Made by a program: the position numbers and the translations under genes. This document shows, piece by piece, positions 8,516 to 17,194 of a DNA stretch of 45,574 nucleotides (positions are counted from its first letter, which is position 1; each line of letters starts with the position of its first letter). The notes beneath the pieces were generated by a model, which worked only from the letters and a program-made list of their open reading frames with translations, was not told the DNA's origin and ran no database searches. Source of the stretch: Candidatus Azobacteroides sp. (lineage in GTDB: Bacteria; Bacteroidota; Bacteroidia; Bacteroidales; Azobacteroidaceae). Location of the stretch: contig WRFY01000114.1 of the NCBI GenBank assembly GCA_009783445.1, positions 1 through 45,574 of the forward strand. Direction: 5' to 3'.

Positions 8516-9997
8516 TTATGAATTATCAATTGGGATCGAAACATATTCATATCCTCCTATGTCCGGTCCTTCGTCTAAAAATCGGTTAATTCCATGGATG
8601 TCCAAAGGAATTTGTTTGGCAATTTCGGGATCGGCTATGTTTCGCGCCGGAGAAATAGAGTCCAAACTGAAATCATAAAAACGTTTATCATCTCGAATTT
8701 CTTTGAATTGCGGATCAACATTAAACAAGCATTGGATAGCGGAAGAAACAATATCTGCGCTATTGTTATCTTCTTTTCCATTCGGAATAATGCAGTTTTG
8801 GAAAAGAAGGGAAATCTCATCCGGTTCGTTTGTTTCGAGCCTTATTTTCGAAGTAGTCAAGTTTCTACTTCCCCAAATAATGGTATTATAGAAAAAAGCG
8901 GTCAGCGGATAAGCGGCGTTTTTCCCCGTTGTTTCGTCGAAATAATTGCTCGACAATACAATCGTTTCGTCGTTCGAATTTCCCCAACCCGTTTCGAGAC
9001 TGCTGACGTATGCGTTGGCGATCGTACAATGCGTAAATTGGTATTGACCGCCAGTCAAATCCAGTAGAGCATCTTTTGCGTTGCTGAACTCACAATTTTT
9101 GGCCTCGATCTGGCAATTCAGCGCATGGATCAAGACGCCTTTGACGTTGGTCATCACCACATTTTCCATTTTTATTTTCGACTGGGAAGCATCTGACAAA
9201 CCGAAATCCAGCCCATATTTTCCATTTCGAATGTATACATGATTCCATTCATTTCCATAACTACTCGATTCAAACCGAATTCCACCCCATTGACCCGGAA
9301 TTAAATCATACGGAATGTCCAACAGATAATCGAAGCGGTCGCCCCGGACAACAATCGGATTTTCGAATGTTCCTTCCATTTGAAGTGTTCCCCGAACAAT
9401 GATTTCGGCGTTGCTATGCATATAAAAAGTAGTTCCTTCTCTTATCTTCACTGTAGCTCCTTCGCTGATTACCAAGCTATCGTAAATGAGGAAGGGTTTA
9501 TCATTGCTGAGTATGGAATCGGAAAAAATAGTTTCGCCCTTCCACATTACGGCATCTTGCGAAGCAGCTTTCAAAATCACTTCTTGACGAACGCCATTAG
9601 TGACGAAAAGGATGCGGTCGCTCAAGGATACCGGTTGGCTGGAAGCGTTTTCAGATGGTTTGGCATTTACCAATACATAGATGCTGTCGTTGCCGCGAAT
9701 TTCCACATCGCTAAAACTTGAACCGGCCCTTCCGTCTACATTGATTCGAAAAGGGCTTTTCTCTCCGTTTTCGAGATAGATAGAAGATATCAATAAAGGT
9801 TTGGCATGGGTATTGTAAATCATAAAAGTTTGAAATGGAGTATTAACGGTCGATAGGATCGTATCAAAGGCCACTGTATCCTTTGAAAAAGCCAGCCGAT
9901 CGTTGGGATTCGTCGAATAATGATCGAATTCATCATTGCAGGCAAAAAAAATAAAAGCCAGCCAAAAAGCGAGTGAAATAGAAAACAACTTATTCAT
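8516..9997 (-). CDS. Right-handed beta-helix lipoprotein
   Basis: The 493-residue product has a lipoprotein signal with lipobox FFAC (Cys20). An Ig-like region around residues 40-150 carries a repeated pattern of the type DTILSTVNTPFQTF and the NDSIYVLV motif often seen in Bacteroidales surface proteins. From about residue 160 there is a ladder of short beta repeats (TFYMHSNAEIIVRGTL, then turns rich in N and G) typical of a parallel beta-helix. The C-terminus ends in DIGGYEY, seen in proteins with a choice-of-anchor/polymorphic outer-membrane repeat organisation. The function is unknown. It is followed closely by the EEP-fold gene, so the pair may act together on an external polymer. Confidence 0.8.
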   Translation of the reverse strand: MNKLFSISLAFWLAFIFFACNDEFDHYSTNPNDRLAFSKDTVAFDTILSTVNTPFQTFMIYNTHAKPLLISSIYLENGEKSPFRINVDGRAGSSFSDVEIRGNDSIYVLVNAKPSENASSQPVSLSDRILFVTNGVRQEVILKAASQDAVMWKGETIFSDSILSNDKPFLIYDSLVISEGATVKIREGTTFYMHSNAEIIVRGTLQMEGTFENPIVVRGDRFDYLLDIPYDLIPGQWGGIRFESSSYGNEWNHVYIRNGKYGLDFGLSDASQSKIKMENVVMTNVKGVLIHALNCQIEAKNCEFSNAKDALLDLTGGQYQFTHCTIANAYVSSLETGWGNSNDETIVLSSNYFDETTGKNAAYPLTAFFYNTIIWGSRNLTTSKIRLETNEPDEISLLFQNCIIPNGKEDNNSADIVSSAIQCLFNVDPQFKEIRDDKRFYDFSLDSISPARNIADPEIAKQIPLDIHGINRFLDEGPDIGGYEYVSIPIDNS

Positions 9998-10042
9998 ATT
10001 CTTTTCAAACGGTTTTTGTCTGGCTTTATTGCATGCAGAAGC

Positions 10043-10062
10043 GGGAGCCGGTAAAAGCTCCC
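10043..10062 (-). terminator. Possible hairpin downstream of clpB
   Basis: GGGAGC and GCTCCC form a six-base-pair stem with an eight-base loop six bases beyond the clpB stop codon. It is not followed by a clear U-run on the minus strand, so a termination role is tentative. Confidence 0.35.
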
Positions 10063-10068
10063 TCTCCT

Positions 10069-12681
10069 TTACTCGTTTTTAAATATTAATTCGCCCCCCT
10101 TTGCATCAATCACAATGGGTTTTTCGTAATTGATTTTTCGGGCTAAAATATCTTTAGAAAGTGGATTCAACAGATATCGCTGAATCGCCCGTTTCACCGG
10201 TCGCGCCCCAAACTGTGGATCGTAGCCTTCTTCAGTCATCAAATCAAGAGCGGCTTCCGTAAATTGCAAATCAATACCGTTATCCAGCAATTGCTTTTTC
10301 ACTTTATTTAATTGCAAAAGAACGATTTCACGGATTTCTTTTTCATCCAGAGGCGTAAACATAATTGTTTCATCAATTCGGTTCAAAAATTCCGGACGAA
10401 TTGTTTTTTTCAATAAATCCAGTACCTCGTTTTTGGTTTCTTCGATGATTTTCTTTTTTTTCTGAATCACCTCTGGACTTGTCCCTGCAGGCAATTTTTC
10501 GAAATTTTCACGAATAATCTGCGATCCCATATTGGAAGTCATGATGATAATGGTATTCTTAAAATTCGCCACCCTTCCTTTGTTGTCGGTCAAACGGCCA
10601 TCGTCCAATACCTGCAACAAAACATTGAATACATCCGGATGCGCTTTTTCGATTTCATCAAACAAAACGACGGAATAGGGTTTCCGGCGAACGGCTTCCG
10701 TCAACTGACCTCCTTCTTCATAACCTACATATCCCGGAGGCGATCCAATTAAGCGCGTCACGCTGAATTTTTCCTGGTATTCGCTCATGTCTATACGGGT
10801 CATCATATTTTCGTCGTTGAAAAGATATTCGGCCAAAGCTTTGGCCAATTCGGTTTTACCTACGCCAGTTGTTCCCAGAAAGATGAACGAACCGATCGGT
10901 CGTTTTGGGTCTTGTAATCCTGCGCGGCTGCGGCGAATTGCATCTGAAACGGCCTCAATTGCTTCGTCTTGGCCAACGACTCGCTTATGCAATTCTTCTT
11001 CTAAATGTAAAAGTTTGTCCGATTCGCTTTGCAGCATTCTTCCCACCGGAATGCCAGTCCACCGCGAAACAACTTCTGCAATATCGTCTGCATCTACTTC
11101 TTCCTTAATCATGGCGTTTTGCCCTTGCATAGCGCTTAATTCTTTTTGGAATTTTTCGATTTCATCTTCTTTTTGGCGCATTAAACCGTAACGAATTTCG
11201 GCTACTTTCCCATAATCGCCTTCCCGTTCGGCGCGTTCGGCGCGATATTTCAAATCTTCGATCTCAATTTTATTTTGCTGAATCTTATTGATAATTTCCC
11301 GCTCCGATTCCCATTTGGCTTTCACTCGAGATTCTTCTTCCTTGAGATTTGCAATATCCTTGTTCAGGATTTCCAACTTATTATCGTCTTTCTCCCGCTT
11401 AATAGCTTCCCGTTCAATTTCCAATTGCGTAATTTTGCGGATAATTTCGTCTAAAGCTTCGGGAACGGAATCTACCTGCAACCGCAAACGGGCAGCCGCT
11501 TCATCCATCAAATCAATGGCTTTGTCCGGCAAATAACGATCTGTAATATAGCGGCTCGATAATTGTACCGCAGCAATGATCGCATCATCTTTGATGCGGA
11601 TTTTGTGATGATTTTCGTATTTTTCCTTCAATCCGCGCAAGATAGAGATCGCGTCCGTTTCGCTGGGCTCTTCAATCAATACTGGTTGGAAACGCCGTTC
11701 CAGAGCCTTATCTTTCTCAAAATACTTTTGATATTCATTTAAGGTGGTCGCGCCGATCGCACGCAATTCGCCTCTCGCCAAAGCCGGTTTCAAAATATTG
11801 GCTGCATCCATAGCGCCTTCTCCTCCGCCGGCGCCTACCAATGTATGGATTTCATCGATAAACAAAATGATTTCGCCATCCGATTGAGTCACCTCATTGA
11901 TCACCGATTTCAATCGTTCTTCAAATTCGCCCTTGTATTTAGCGCCGGCAATTAAAGCGCCCATATCCAAAGAATAGATTTGCTTGGATTTCAGATTTTC
12001 AGGCACGTCGCCGCGAATAATCCGGTGAGCCAGTCCTTCCGCAATCGCCGTTTTGCCCACTCCCGGTTCGCCAATCAACAAGGGATTGTTTTTCGTTCTC
12101 CGGCTCAAAATCTGCAACACCCGTCGAATTTCTTCATCTCGACCAATGACCGGATCCAGTTTGCCGGCTCTTGCTTTTTCATTCAGATTGATCGCATATT
12201 TCGACAGCGATTGATAGGCGTCTTCAGCCGATTGATTGGTTACCTTGCCGCCTTTCCGCAGTTCCTGGATAGCTGCCATTAAGTCCTTTTCGGTCACTCC
12301 GGCATCTTTCATCATCGTCGAAACAGAACTATTTTCCTGAAGTAAAGCCAATATAATGGATTCGACGGAAACGTACTGGTCGCCCATTTTCGAACTGAAA
12401 TCGATAGCCTTCTGAAAAACGGCATTAGCCCCTCTTCCCAAATACGGTTCTCCTCCCGATACTTTGGGGTAAGAATCTATTTCCCGCTCCAAAATGGAAT
12501 TGAAATTTTGCATGTTAACGCCCATTTTTTGAAATAAAAATTGGGCAACGCTTTCTGCTTCACTCAATAAGGCTTTCATAATATGAGCTGGTTCGATAGC
12601 CTGTTGATTTTTCTGACGAGCCAAATCGATGCTTTTCTGAACAACCTCTTGCGCTTTTATTGTAAAATTGTTAAAATTCAT
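10069..12681 (-). CDS. clpB: ATP-dependent chaperone ClpB
   Basis: ClpB is the cytoplasmic Hsp100 disaggregase that works with DnaK to rescue aggregated proteins. The 870-residue protein has the N-terminal Clp repeat domain, a first AAA+ module with Walker A GEPGVGKT (residues 204-211) and FIDEIHTL, and a long charged coiled-coil middle domain around residues 400-540. The second AAA+ module has GTTGVGKT (603-610), [12 protein letters not shown] and the [15 protein letters not shown] sensor-2 region. The middle domain separates it from ClpA/ClpC, and the ClpP-binding loop tripeptide of ClpA/ClpX is not evident. It has a possible promoter with an AGCGCT element about 150 bases upstream. Confidence 0.97.
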   Translation of the reverse strand: MNFNNFTIKAQEVVQKSIDLARQKNQQAIEPAHIMKALLSEAESVAQFLFQKMGVNMQNFNSILEREIDSYPKVSGGEPYLGRGANAVFQKAIDFSSKMGDQYVSVESIILALLQENSSVSTMMKDAGVTEKDLMAAIQELRKGGKVTNQSAEDAYQSLSKYAINLNEKARAGKLDPVIGRDEEIRRVLQILSRRTKNNPLLIGEPGVGKTAIAEGLAHRIIRGDVPENLKSKQIYSLDMGALIAGAKYKGEFEERLKSVINEVTQSDGEIILFIDEIHTLVGAGGGEGAMDAANILKPALARGELRAIGATTLNEYQKYFEKDKALERRFQPVLIEEPSETDAISILRGLKEKYENHHKIRIKDDAIIAAVQLSSRYITDRYLPDKAIDLMDEAAARLRLQVDSVPEALDEIIRKITQLEIEREAIKREKDDNKLEILNKDIANLKEEESRVKAKWESEREIINKIQQNKIEIEDLKYRAERAEREGDYGKVAEIRYGLMRQKEDEIEKFQKELSAMQGQNAMIKEEVDADDIAEVVSRWTGIPVGRMLQSESDKLLHLEEELHKRVVGQDEAIEAVSDAIRRSRAGLQDPKRPIGSFIFLGTTGVGKTELAKALAEYLFNDENMMTRIDMSEYQEKFSVTRLIGSPPGYVGYEEGGQLTEAVRRKPYSVVLFDEIEKAHPDVFNVLLQVLDDGRLTDNKGRVANFKNTIIIMTSNMGSQIIRENFEKLPAGTSPEVIQKKKKIIEETKNEVLDLLKKTIRPEFLNRIDETIMFTPLDEKEIREIVLLQLNKVKKQLLDNGIDLQFTEAALDLMTEEGYDPQFGARPVKRAIQRYLLNPLSKDILARKINYEKPIVIDAKGGELIFKNE

Positions 12682-12827
12682 CTTTTAATTTCTTTTAATT
12701 TTTATCCTTTTTTAGATTGTCTAATTCGAATTATCTCCCACAAAGTACTTGCCAAGATTTTAAATGCGACAAAATGGCAGATTTATTAAACTTATTTTGT
12801 AGTCAACAATTAGTTTGGCTTGTTCCG

Positions 12828-12860
12828 CAAAAGTGGTGTTTTTTGGAAGGCTATAGCGCT
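12828..12860 (-). promoter_or_regulatory. Candidate clpB promoter with AGCGCT element
   Basis: The minus strand shows CACTTTTG (12828-12835, one mismatch to TAnnTTTG). The palindrome AGCGCT (12855-12860) lies 19 bases upstream, embedded in AAAAAGCGCTATA. The same sequence and spacing occur before xseB. Confidence 0.45.
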
Positions 12861-12956
12861 TTTTCCTGTGCGCGTGAGCCGATGTTCTTTCTTATTCAAC
12901 AAAATAAATATTTTTAAATGATTATATATGTAATTCTTTATTTTTTTAATGATTTT

Positions 12957-12988
12957 TTTGTATGTTTATTATTTTTTTGTTACCTTTG
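12957..12988 (+). promoter_or_regulatory. Bacteroidetes-type promoter of the island genes
   Basis: TTTG (12957-12960) and TACCTTTG (12981-12988) are separated by 20 bases, matching the -33 TTTG and -7 TAnnTTTG consensus of the Bacteroidetes primary sigma factor. The leader to the ATG at 13024 would be short, about 30 bases. Confidence 0.75.
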
Positions 12989-13023
12989 TAACATTTTAAG
13001 ATAATATATAAAATTATATACAC

Positions 13024-14052
13024 ATGAAAACAATAAAAATCTTTGTTATTTTTTTTTGGGGAATCCAGTTCTCATCATATACTCAAACGCCGGTCACATT
13101 TGGCGATGCAGTATTTACTGGTAAAGTGGGAGTCAAAGTAACTAATCCATCAAAGGAATTGGAAGTAAATGGAACAATTAAAGCAAATTCTTTATCTTTA
13201 AACGGCAGTAGCGAGGTAATAGGTTCTGGTGATATCGGAAGTGCTGTTAGTATTGTCAATTCAAGCAAAACACAGGTCGGACAAGCCAAAGAGTGGAAGA
13301 TATATAATATGAGCGGAAGCACGTATGGCAATTCACTCCAATTTTGGGTTTATGGTTCGGGGAACTTGGCTCAGAGTAAACTAATTATAAATGATAACGG
13401 TAATGTAGGGATTGGAAAGACTCCGAGTGTTCGACTGGATGTTGAAGGAAAAATAAAAGCGCAAGAATTAGAACTAACGGGGAATATCAAAGCAGCCTCT
13501 TTGTCTTTAAACGGCAATAGCGAGGTAATAGGTTCCGGAGATATCGGAAGCGTCATCAGCATTGTCAATTCAAGCAAAACACAGGTTGGACAAGCCAAAG
13601 AGTGGAAGATATATAATATGAGCGGAAGTACGTATGGCAATTCACTTCAATTTTGGGTTTATGGTTCAGGAAATTTGGCTCAGAGTAGGCTAATTATAAA
13701 TGATAACGGTAATGTAGGAATTGGGGTTGGAAATCCTGTTAATAAGTTAGAGGTTAACGGTACTATTCGATCTAAAGAAATAAAAATAGAAACAGGGTGG
13801 GCAGATTATGTCTTTTCCAAAGATTATCAATTGTTGCCATTGACTGAACTAAAGCAATATATTGTCGAAAACAAACATTTACCCGGGATGCCGACCGAAA
13901 CGGAAGTAAAAGAGAATGGAGTTAATCTGGGAGAAATGCAGGCAAAATTGCTTCAGAAAATAGAAGAACTTACCCTCTATGCGATTCAGCAGCAGGAAAT
14001 GATTGATAAGCTGAATGCTAAGATTGAAGAAATGGAAAATAAAAAAAAGTAG
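13024..14052 (+). CDS. Tail-fibre-domain-like secreted protein with internal duplication
   Basis: The 342-residue protein starts with a signal peptide (MKTIKIFVIFFWG to about SSYTQ). The body is built from short beta-rich modules: GVKVTNPSKELEVNGTI-type motifs and two near-identical blocks containing EWKIYNMSGSTYGNSLQFW, 103 residues apart. The C-terminal part (WADYVFSKDY, then NKHLPGMPTETEV, then a heptad-like LLQKIEELTLYAIQQQ) is the pattern seen in many Bacteroidetes proteins annotated as tail-fibre-like, where the coiled coil probably trimerises the fibre. It is the first gene of an AT-rich island and probably a surface or secreted fibre. There is no phage context and no T9SS signal. Confidence 0.75.
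   Translation: MKTIKIFVIFFWGIQFSSYTQTPVTFGDAVFTGKVGVKVTNPSKELEVNGTIKANSLSLNGSSEVIGSGDIGSAVSIVNSSKTQVGQAKEWKIYNMSGSTYGNSLQFWVYGSGNLAQSKLIINDNGNVGIGKTPSVRLDVEGKIKAQELELTGNIKAASLSLNGNSEVIGSGDIGSVISIVNSSKTQVGQAKEWKIYNMSGSTYGNSLQFWVYGSGNLAQSRLIINDNGNVGIGVGNPVNKLEVNGTIRSKEIKIETGWADYVFSKDYQLLPLTELKQYIVENKHLPGMPTETEVKENGVNLGEMQAKLLQKIEELTLYAIQQQEMIDKLNAKIEEMENKKK
13192..13724 (+). repeat. Tandem duplication within the fibre-like gene
   Basis: A 224-base block at 13192-13415 recurs at 13501-13724, offset 309 bases (103 codons), with few differences. Most of the changes I can see are single-base and many are synonymous. The frame is preserved, so both copies are translated. Confidence 0.92.
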
Positions 14053-14056
14053 GGCC

Positions 14057-14584
14057 ATGAAAAAGAGTATTTTTATAATTGCTGCAATTTTGCTGATATC
14101 GGTAATAATTTTTTCTGCCTGTAATTCTTTTTTAGAAAACGAGGGAGATTTTTCAGGCGGAAATTTCCCAAAAGTATATTCAGCAGAAGAAGGACGATTT
14201 GATGTAAATGAAACAGAATTTGTAACGATGAAAATATCGCCTGAAAGCGGTCTAATTAATTCAGATGTCAAATTGATAATTGAGAATCATACAAAAGGAG
14301 TCTTAATGTATGGTACCTACTATTCTGTGGAATATTTTGATAAAGAAAATTGGATGCAAATTCATTTAGATAATATAGCATTTGAAGATATTGGCTTTAG
14401 TCTATTTGTCTGTGAAACAGTAGAAAGAGGATTTATTAAATTATCATTGATTGAAGAGAATAATAATGGTAAAAAAGGAAGATATCGGGTGGTTAAACAT
14501 TTTCGATTATCATATAACTTCCAAGATCCTTGGAGAGAAATAGATAGCCGCTTTGATTTATATATAGAATTTGAAATTAAATAA
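14057..14584 (+). CDS. Lipoprotein with bacterial Ig-like domain
   Basis: The ATG at 14057, four bases after the preceding stop, begins a lipoprotein signal with lipobox FSAC (Cys22); the longer track ORF from 14015 is not needed. The 175-residue protein continues with SPESGLINSDVKLIIENHT and ends near GKKGRYRVVKHFRLSY. This resembles a bacterial Ig-like domain (Big_14 type) in which a bulky W in the middle and GKYR...K near the end are usual. The family match is from memory of the pattern. It is probably surface-exposed or periplasmic and co-transcribed with the fibre-like gene and the protease. Function unknown. Confidence 0.7.
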   Translation: MKKSIFIIAAILLISVIIFSACNSFLENEGDFSGGNFPKVYSAEEGRFDVNETEFVTMKISPESGLINSDVKLIIENHTKGVLMYGTYYSVEYFDKENWMQIHLDNIAFEDIGFSLFVCETVERGFIKLSLIEENNNGKKGRYRVVKHFRLSYNFQDPWREIDSRFDLYIEFEIK

Positions 14585-14594
14585 AATAATGATT

Positions 14595-16511
14595 ATGAAA
14601 CGAATCATATTAATTTTGTTTTTAGGATTTTTCTGTTGTGCAATAAAAGCGCAGATTAGTACGGAAGAAATTCCATACAGTTGGAGTAGAAGCAAGGGAG
14701 AAATAACGAAACAAAAAATGCCCGTAGTGACATTACCTCATCTTGATATAGAAACCATTAATAAAGAAGATTCGGAGAATGATGCTTTGGGAGGTTCTCC
14801 TGTCCGTTTTGGCTTTTCTCACGATGTTAATCTCAATTTATCAAACTCTGGTGTTTGGCAAGCAACATCCGAGGGCGGTCGTTTATGGAATTTGAGGATA
14901 TATAGTCCGGATGCTCTTTCTTTGAATTTATTATATGATAAATTTTGGTTGCCCGACGGAGCAAAGTTTTTCATTTATTCCGAAGATATGAAACAATATA
15001 TAGGAGCGTTTACTTCAGAAAACAATAAAGGAGATAAGGAAAGAAAAAATATCATAGGCTTTGCCACAGGTTTTTTATATACAAACAGTATTGTTTTAGA
15101 ATATTATGAGCCAAATGGAATTAAAGATAATGGCATTATTTCGATAGCTCAAGTTGTTAGTGGATACAGATATGTTTATGATATTCTAAGAGAAGAAAAT
15201 CAACTAAGGCACAACATTACAGAATTAACTTGTCATAATGACGTTAATTGCGCTGCAGGTAACGGTTATGAAAACGAAAAAAATGCTGTCGCTCATATAG
15301 TAATGGGGAATTATATTTGTACAGGATCCCTTCTTAATACAACTGCTAATGATAATCGTCCTGTATTCCTTTCTGCAAATCATTGTTTTGCGGGAGCAGC
15401 AAATACTATGCAATGGATTTTTTATTGGAATTATGAAGCTCCATGCGGCAATGTGGTTAATAGAGATCCTAATAAATCTACAGCAGGAGCTACAGTATTG
15501 GCAAACAGTGGAATTGGAGATTTTTTGTTATTATGTCTAAATGAAAATCCGGCAATGAATTCAAATATATCTGTTTACTATTTAGGTTGGGATAGAACGG
15601 CCAGTGCAGCCACAAAGGGAGCCGGTATTCACCACCCCAATGGCGCACAAAAAAAAATATCTCTCACTAATTCTGTAGTAAATCATCCTAATTCAATTAT
15701 TTGGTCTGATGGATCTTCAGCGGCGAATACTCATTGGAAAGTTAATTTTAATAATGGTACTACAGAAGGAGGCTCTTCAGGTTCGCCATTATTAAATCAA
15801 AACAAGCGGGTTGTAGGTCAATTACATGGAGGAAATAGTGGTTGTCCACCCAATGCTATTAAATACTATGGCCGCTTTGATGTTTCATGGAATGGAGACG
15901 GAGCATCAAGTAGAAGCCTGAAAGACTGGCTAGACCCATTGAATACAAATGTAACTTATTTGAATGGCACAAATTGTAATATAGTACTCAACAATAAGGC
16001 CTATAATTTAGGCACATACTCAATTGGAGGGTGCACTGTTGAAATTTCCAATACAACAATAGAACCCAATGCGACAGTTAGGATACATGGTCAGCAATCA
16101 GTAGTTCTTAAACCCGGTTTTTATGCAAAAGCAGGGTCAAATGTAAGAATTACTGCGGGAGGGGGAATAGCGAATAGAAATACAGACAACTTGATAGATT
16201 ATGATAATGAAGATACTATTTCTATGCGAAATAATTTAGAATTGGCTGCAAAAACCACAGAAATTAACATTAACAATGGGGATGTGATTATTTATCCAAA
16301 TCCCAATAATGGAAATTTCACAGTGAAAATGATTGGAGAAATACAACCCTATACTGTGGAAATTTTTAACAGTTCTGGAGGCTTGCTTGGCCATGTCAAC
16401 TGCAATGATGAAACCGTAAACATAAATCGTGCTGATTTAAATACTGGAATTTATTATATCAAAATAACAATGGATGGAAAAATAACTGTTAAAAAAATTA
16501 TTGTGCAATAA
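14595..16511 (+). CDS. T9SS-secreted trypsin-like (lysyl endopeptidase-type) serine protease
   Basis: This is an exported S1-fold protease of about 638 residues. I start at the ATG at 14595 (MKRIILILFLGFFCCAIKAQ, a signal peptide); the track's 14571 and an ATG at 14589 are alternatives. The catalytic triad is readable as His263 in SANHCF, Asp309 in GIGDFLLL and Ser395 in GGSSGSPLL. Spacing and surrounding motifs match the lysyl-endopeptidase group. The last 75 or so residues (VIIYPNPNNGNFTV to KKIIVQ) form a type A T9SS C-terminal sorting domain, so the protein should cross the outer membrane via T9SS. It is paralogous to the gene at 23730-25976. Codon use is more AT-rich than in the flanking core genes. 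Confidence 0.88.
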   Translation: MKRIILILFLGFFCCAIKAQISTEEIPYSWSRSKGEITKQKMPVVTLPHLDIETINKEDSENDALGGSPVRFGFSHDVNLNLSNSGVWQATSEGGRLWNLRIYSPDALSLNLLYDKFWLPDGAKFFIYSEDMKQYIGAFTSENNKGDKERKNIIGFATGFLYTNSIVLEYYEPNGIKDNGIISIAQVVSGYRYVYDILREENQLRHNITELTCHNDVNCAAGNGYENEKNAVAHIVMGNYICTGSLLNTTANDNRPVFLSANHCFAGAANTMQWIFYWNYEAPCGNVVNRDPNKSTAGATVLANSGIGDFLLLCLNENPAMNSNISVYYLGWDRTASAATKGAGIHHPNGAQKKISLTNSVVNHPNSIIWSDGSSAANTHWKVNFNNGTTEGGSSGSPLLNQNKRVVGQLHGGNSGCPPNAIKYYGRFDVSWNGDGASSRSLKDWLDPLNTNVTYLNGTNCNIVLNNKAYNLGTYSIGGCTVEISNTTIEPNATVRIHGQQSVVLKPGFYAKAGSNVRITAGGGIANRNTDNLIDYDNEDTISMRNNLELAAKTTEININNGDVIIYPNPNNGNFTVKMIGEIQPYTVEIFNSSGGLLGHVNCNDETVNINRADLNTGIYYIKITMDGKITVKKIIVQ

Positions 16512-16674
16512 TGGTTTTACTTATTTTTAATTCGTTCGAAATGCTAATTTCTAAAAATGGAACACTGCAGTAAATCTTCTTAATTTCAATCAGGGAGGTT
16601 TACTTTCAGGCGTTTATTTTGTGAAATTAACGATTGAAATTAATACTGTAATTAAAAGAACGATGATTAAATAA
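16511..16674 (+). pseudogene. Frameshifted relic of a T9SS C-terminal sorting domain
   Basis: Right after the protease stop, the frame from 16511 reads a sorting-domain-like segment LIFNSFEMLISKNGTLQ and stops. The next frame then continues as VNLLNFNQGGLLSGVYFVKL and ends KRTMIK before TAA at 16672. Together these correspond to the last two thirds of a type A T9SS sorting domain. One frameshift separates the halves, and no catalytic domain precedes them. It is a gene remnant, not an expressed protein. Confidence 0.8.
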
Positions 16675-16690
16675 CTTCAAAAAAAGTAAA

Positions 16691-17103
16691 ATGAAAACAA
16701 TTCAATTAATTACATTATTCGTCCCTCTCTTTACATTGCTAAGTTGTGAAAACACAATGGAGAGTAAGCGGAAAAGTAAAGATTTCCAGCAAAAAGAGTG
16801 GAAAGTGCACTGTGTAGTAAACAGAAACAATCAGTTTTATCCTTTTGGCCTCATTGGAAAAATGCTTATTTTTGAAATTTTAAAATGATACGTGTTTTAT
16901 TAAGGAAGTATTGTTATATGCGGTTGTCAGGAATGGACAGAAGTATATAATTCATTGGATTATCAAAGAAATTTTGATGAACAATTATTATATGGTTTAA
17001 CGATGTAACGCATCATGTTTGTAATGGTAATCAATTGACTTTTAGTGGATATAATAATAAAGAAGTAGTATTTAACGTTGTCATTGATGACTTAGAGAAA
17101 TGA
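16691..17103 (+). pseudogene. Decayed lipoprotein gene
   Basis: An ATG at 16691 starts a convincing lipoprotein signal (lipobox LLSC, Cys19), but the frame ends at 16888 after only 65 residues. Protein-like stretches continue downstream in other frames, such as CQEWTEVYNSLDYQRNFDEQ and then HHVCNGNQLTFSGYNNKEVV to a TGA at 17101. At least two frame changes would be needed to join them. I do not recognise the family. The short intact N-terminus could still be translated. Confidence 0.65.
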
Positions 17104-17194
17104 GAAAAAACTAAAGTAATTTCAGAAATTTTGACTTATAGCTTGGGATGTAAAAAATTTTGACGCATATATTACATTTCTTTCATTCTATCTT

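Larger units (their letters stand above)
12682..13023. other. Divergent intergenic region between clpB and the accessory island
   Basis: The 342-base gap holds control signals for both flanking genes and no supported gene. The clpB side has the AGCGCT/CACTTTTG element on the minus strand. The island side becomes strongly AT-rich and has a good plus-strand promoter at 12957-12988. The change in composition inside this gap may mark the left boundary of the island. Confidence 0.6.

Noticed and set aside
13024-14052. Phage tail-fibre gene as evidence of a prophage
   Set aside because: No terminase, capsid, portal or tail genes are present. The protein has a signal peptide and the Bacteroidetes secreted-fibre pattern instead.
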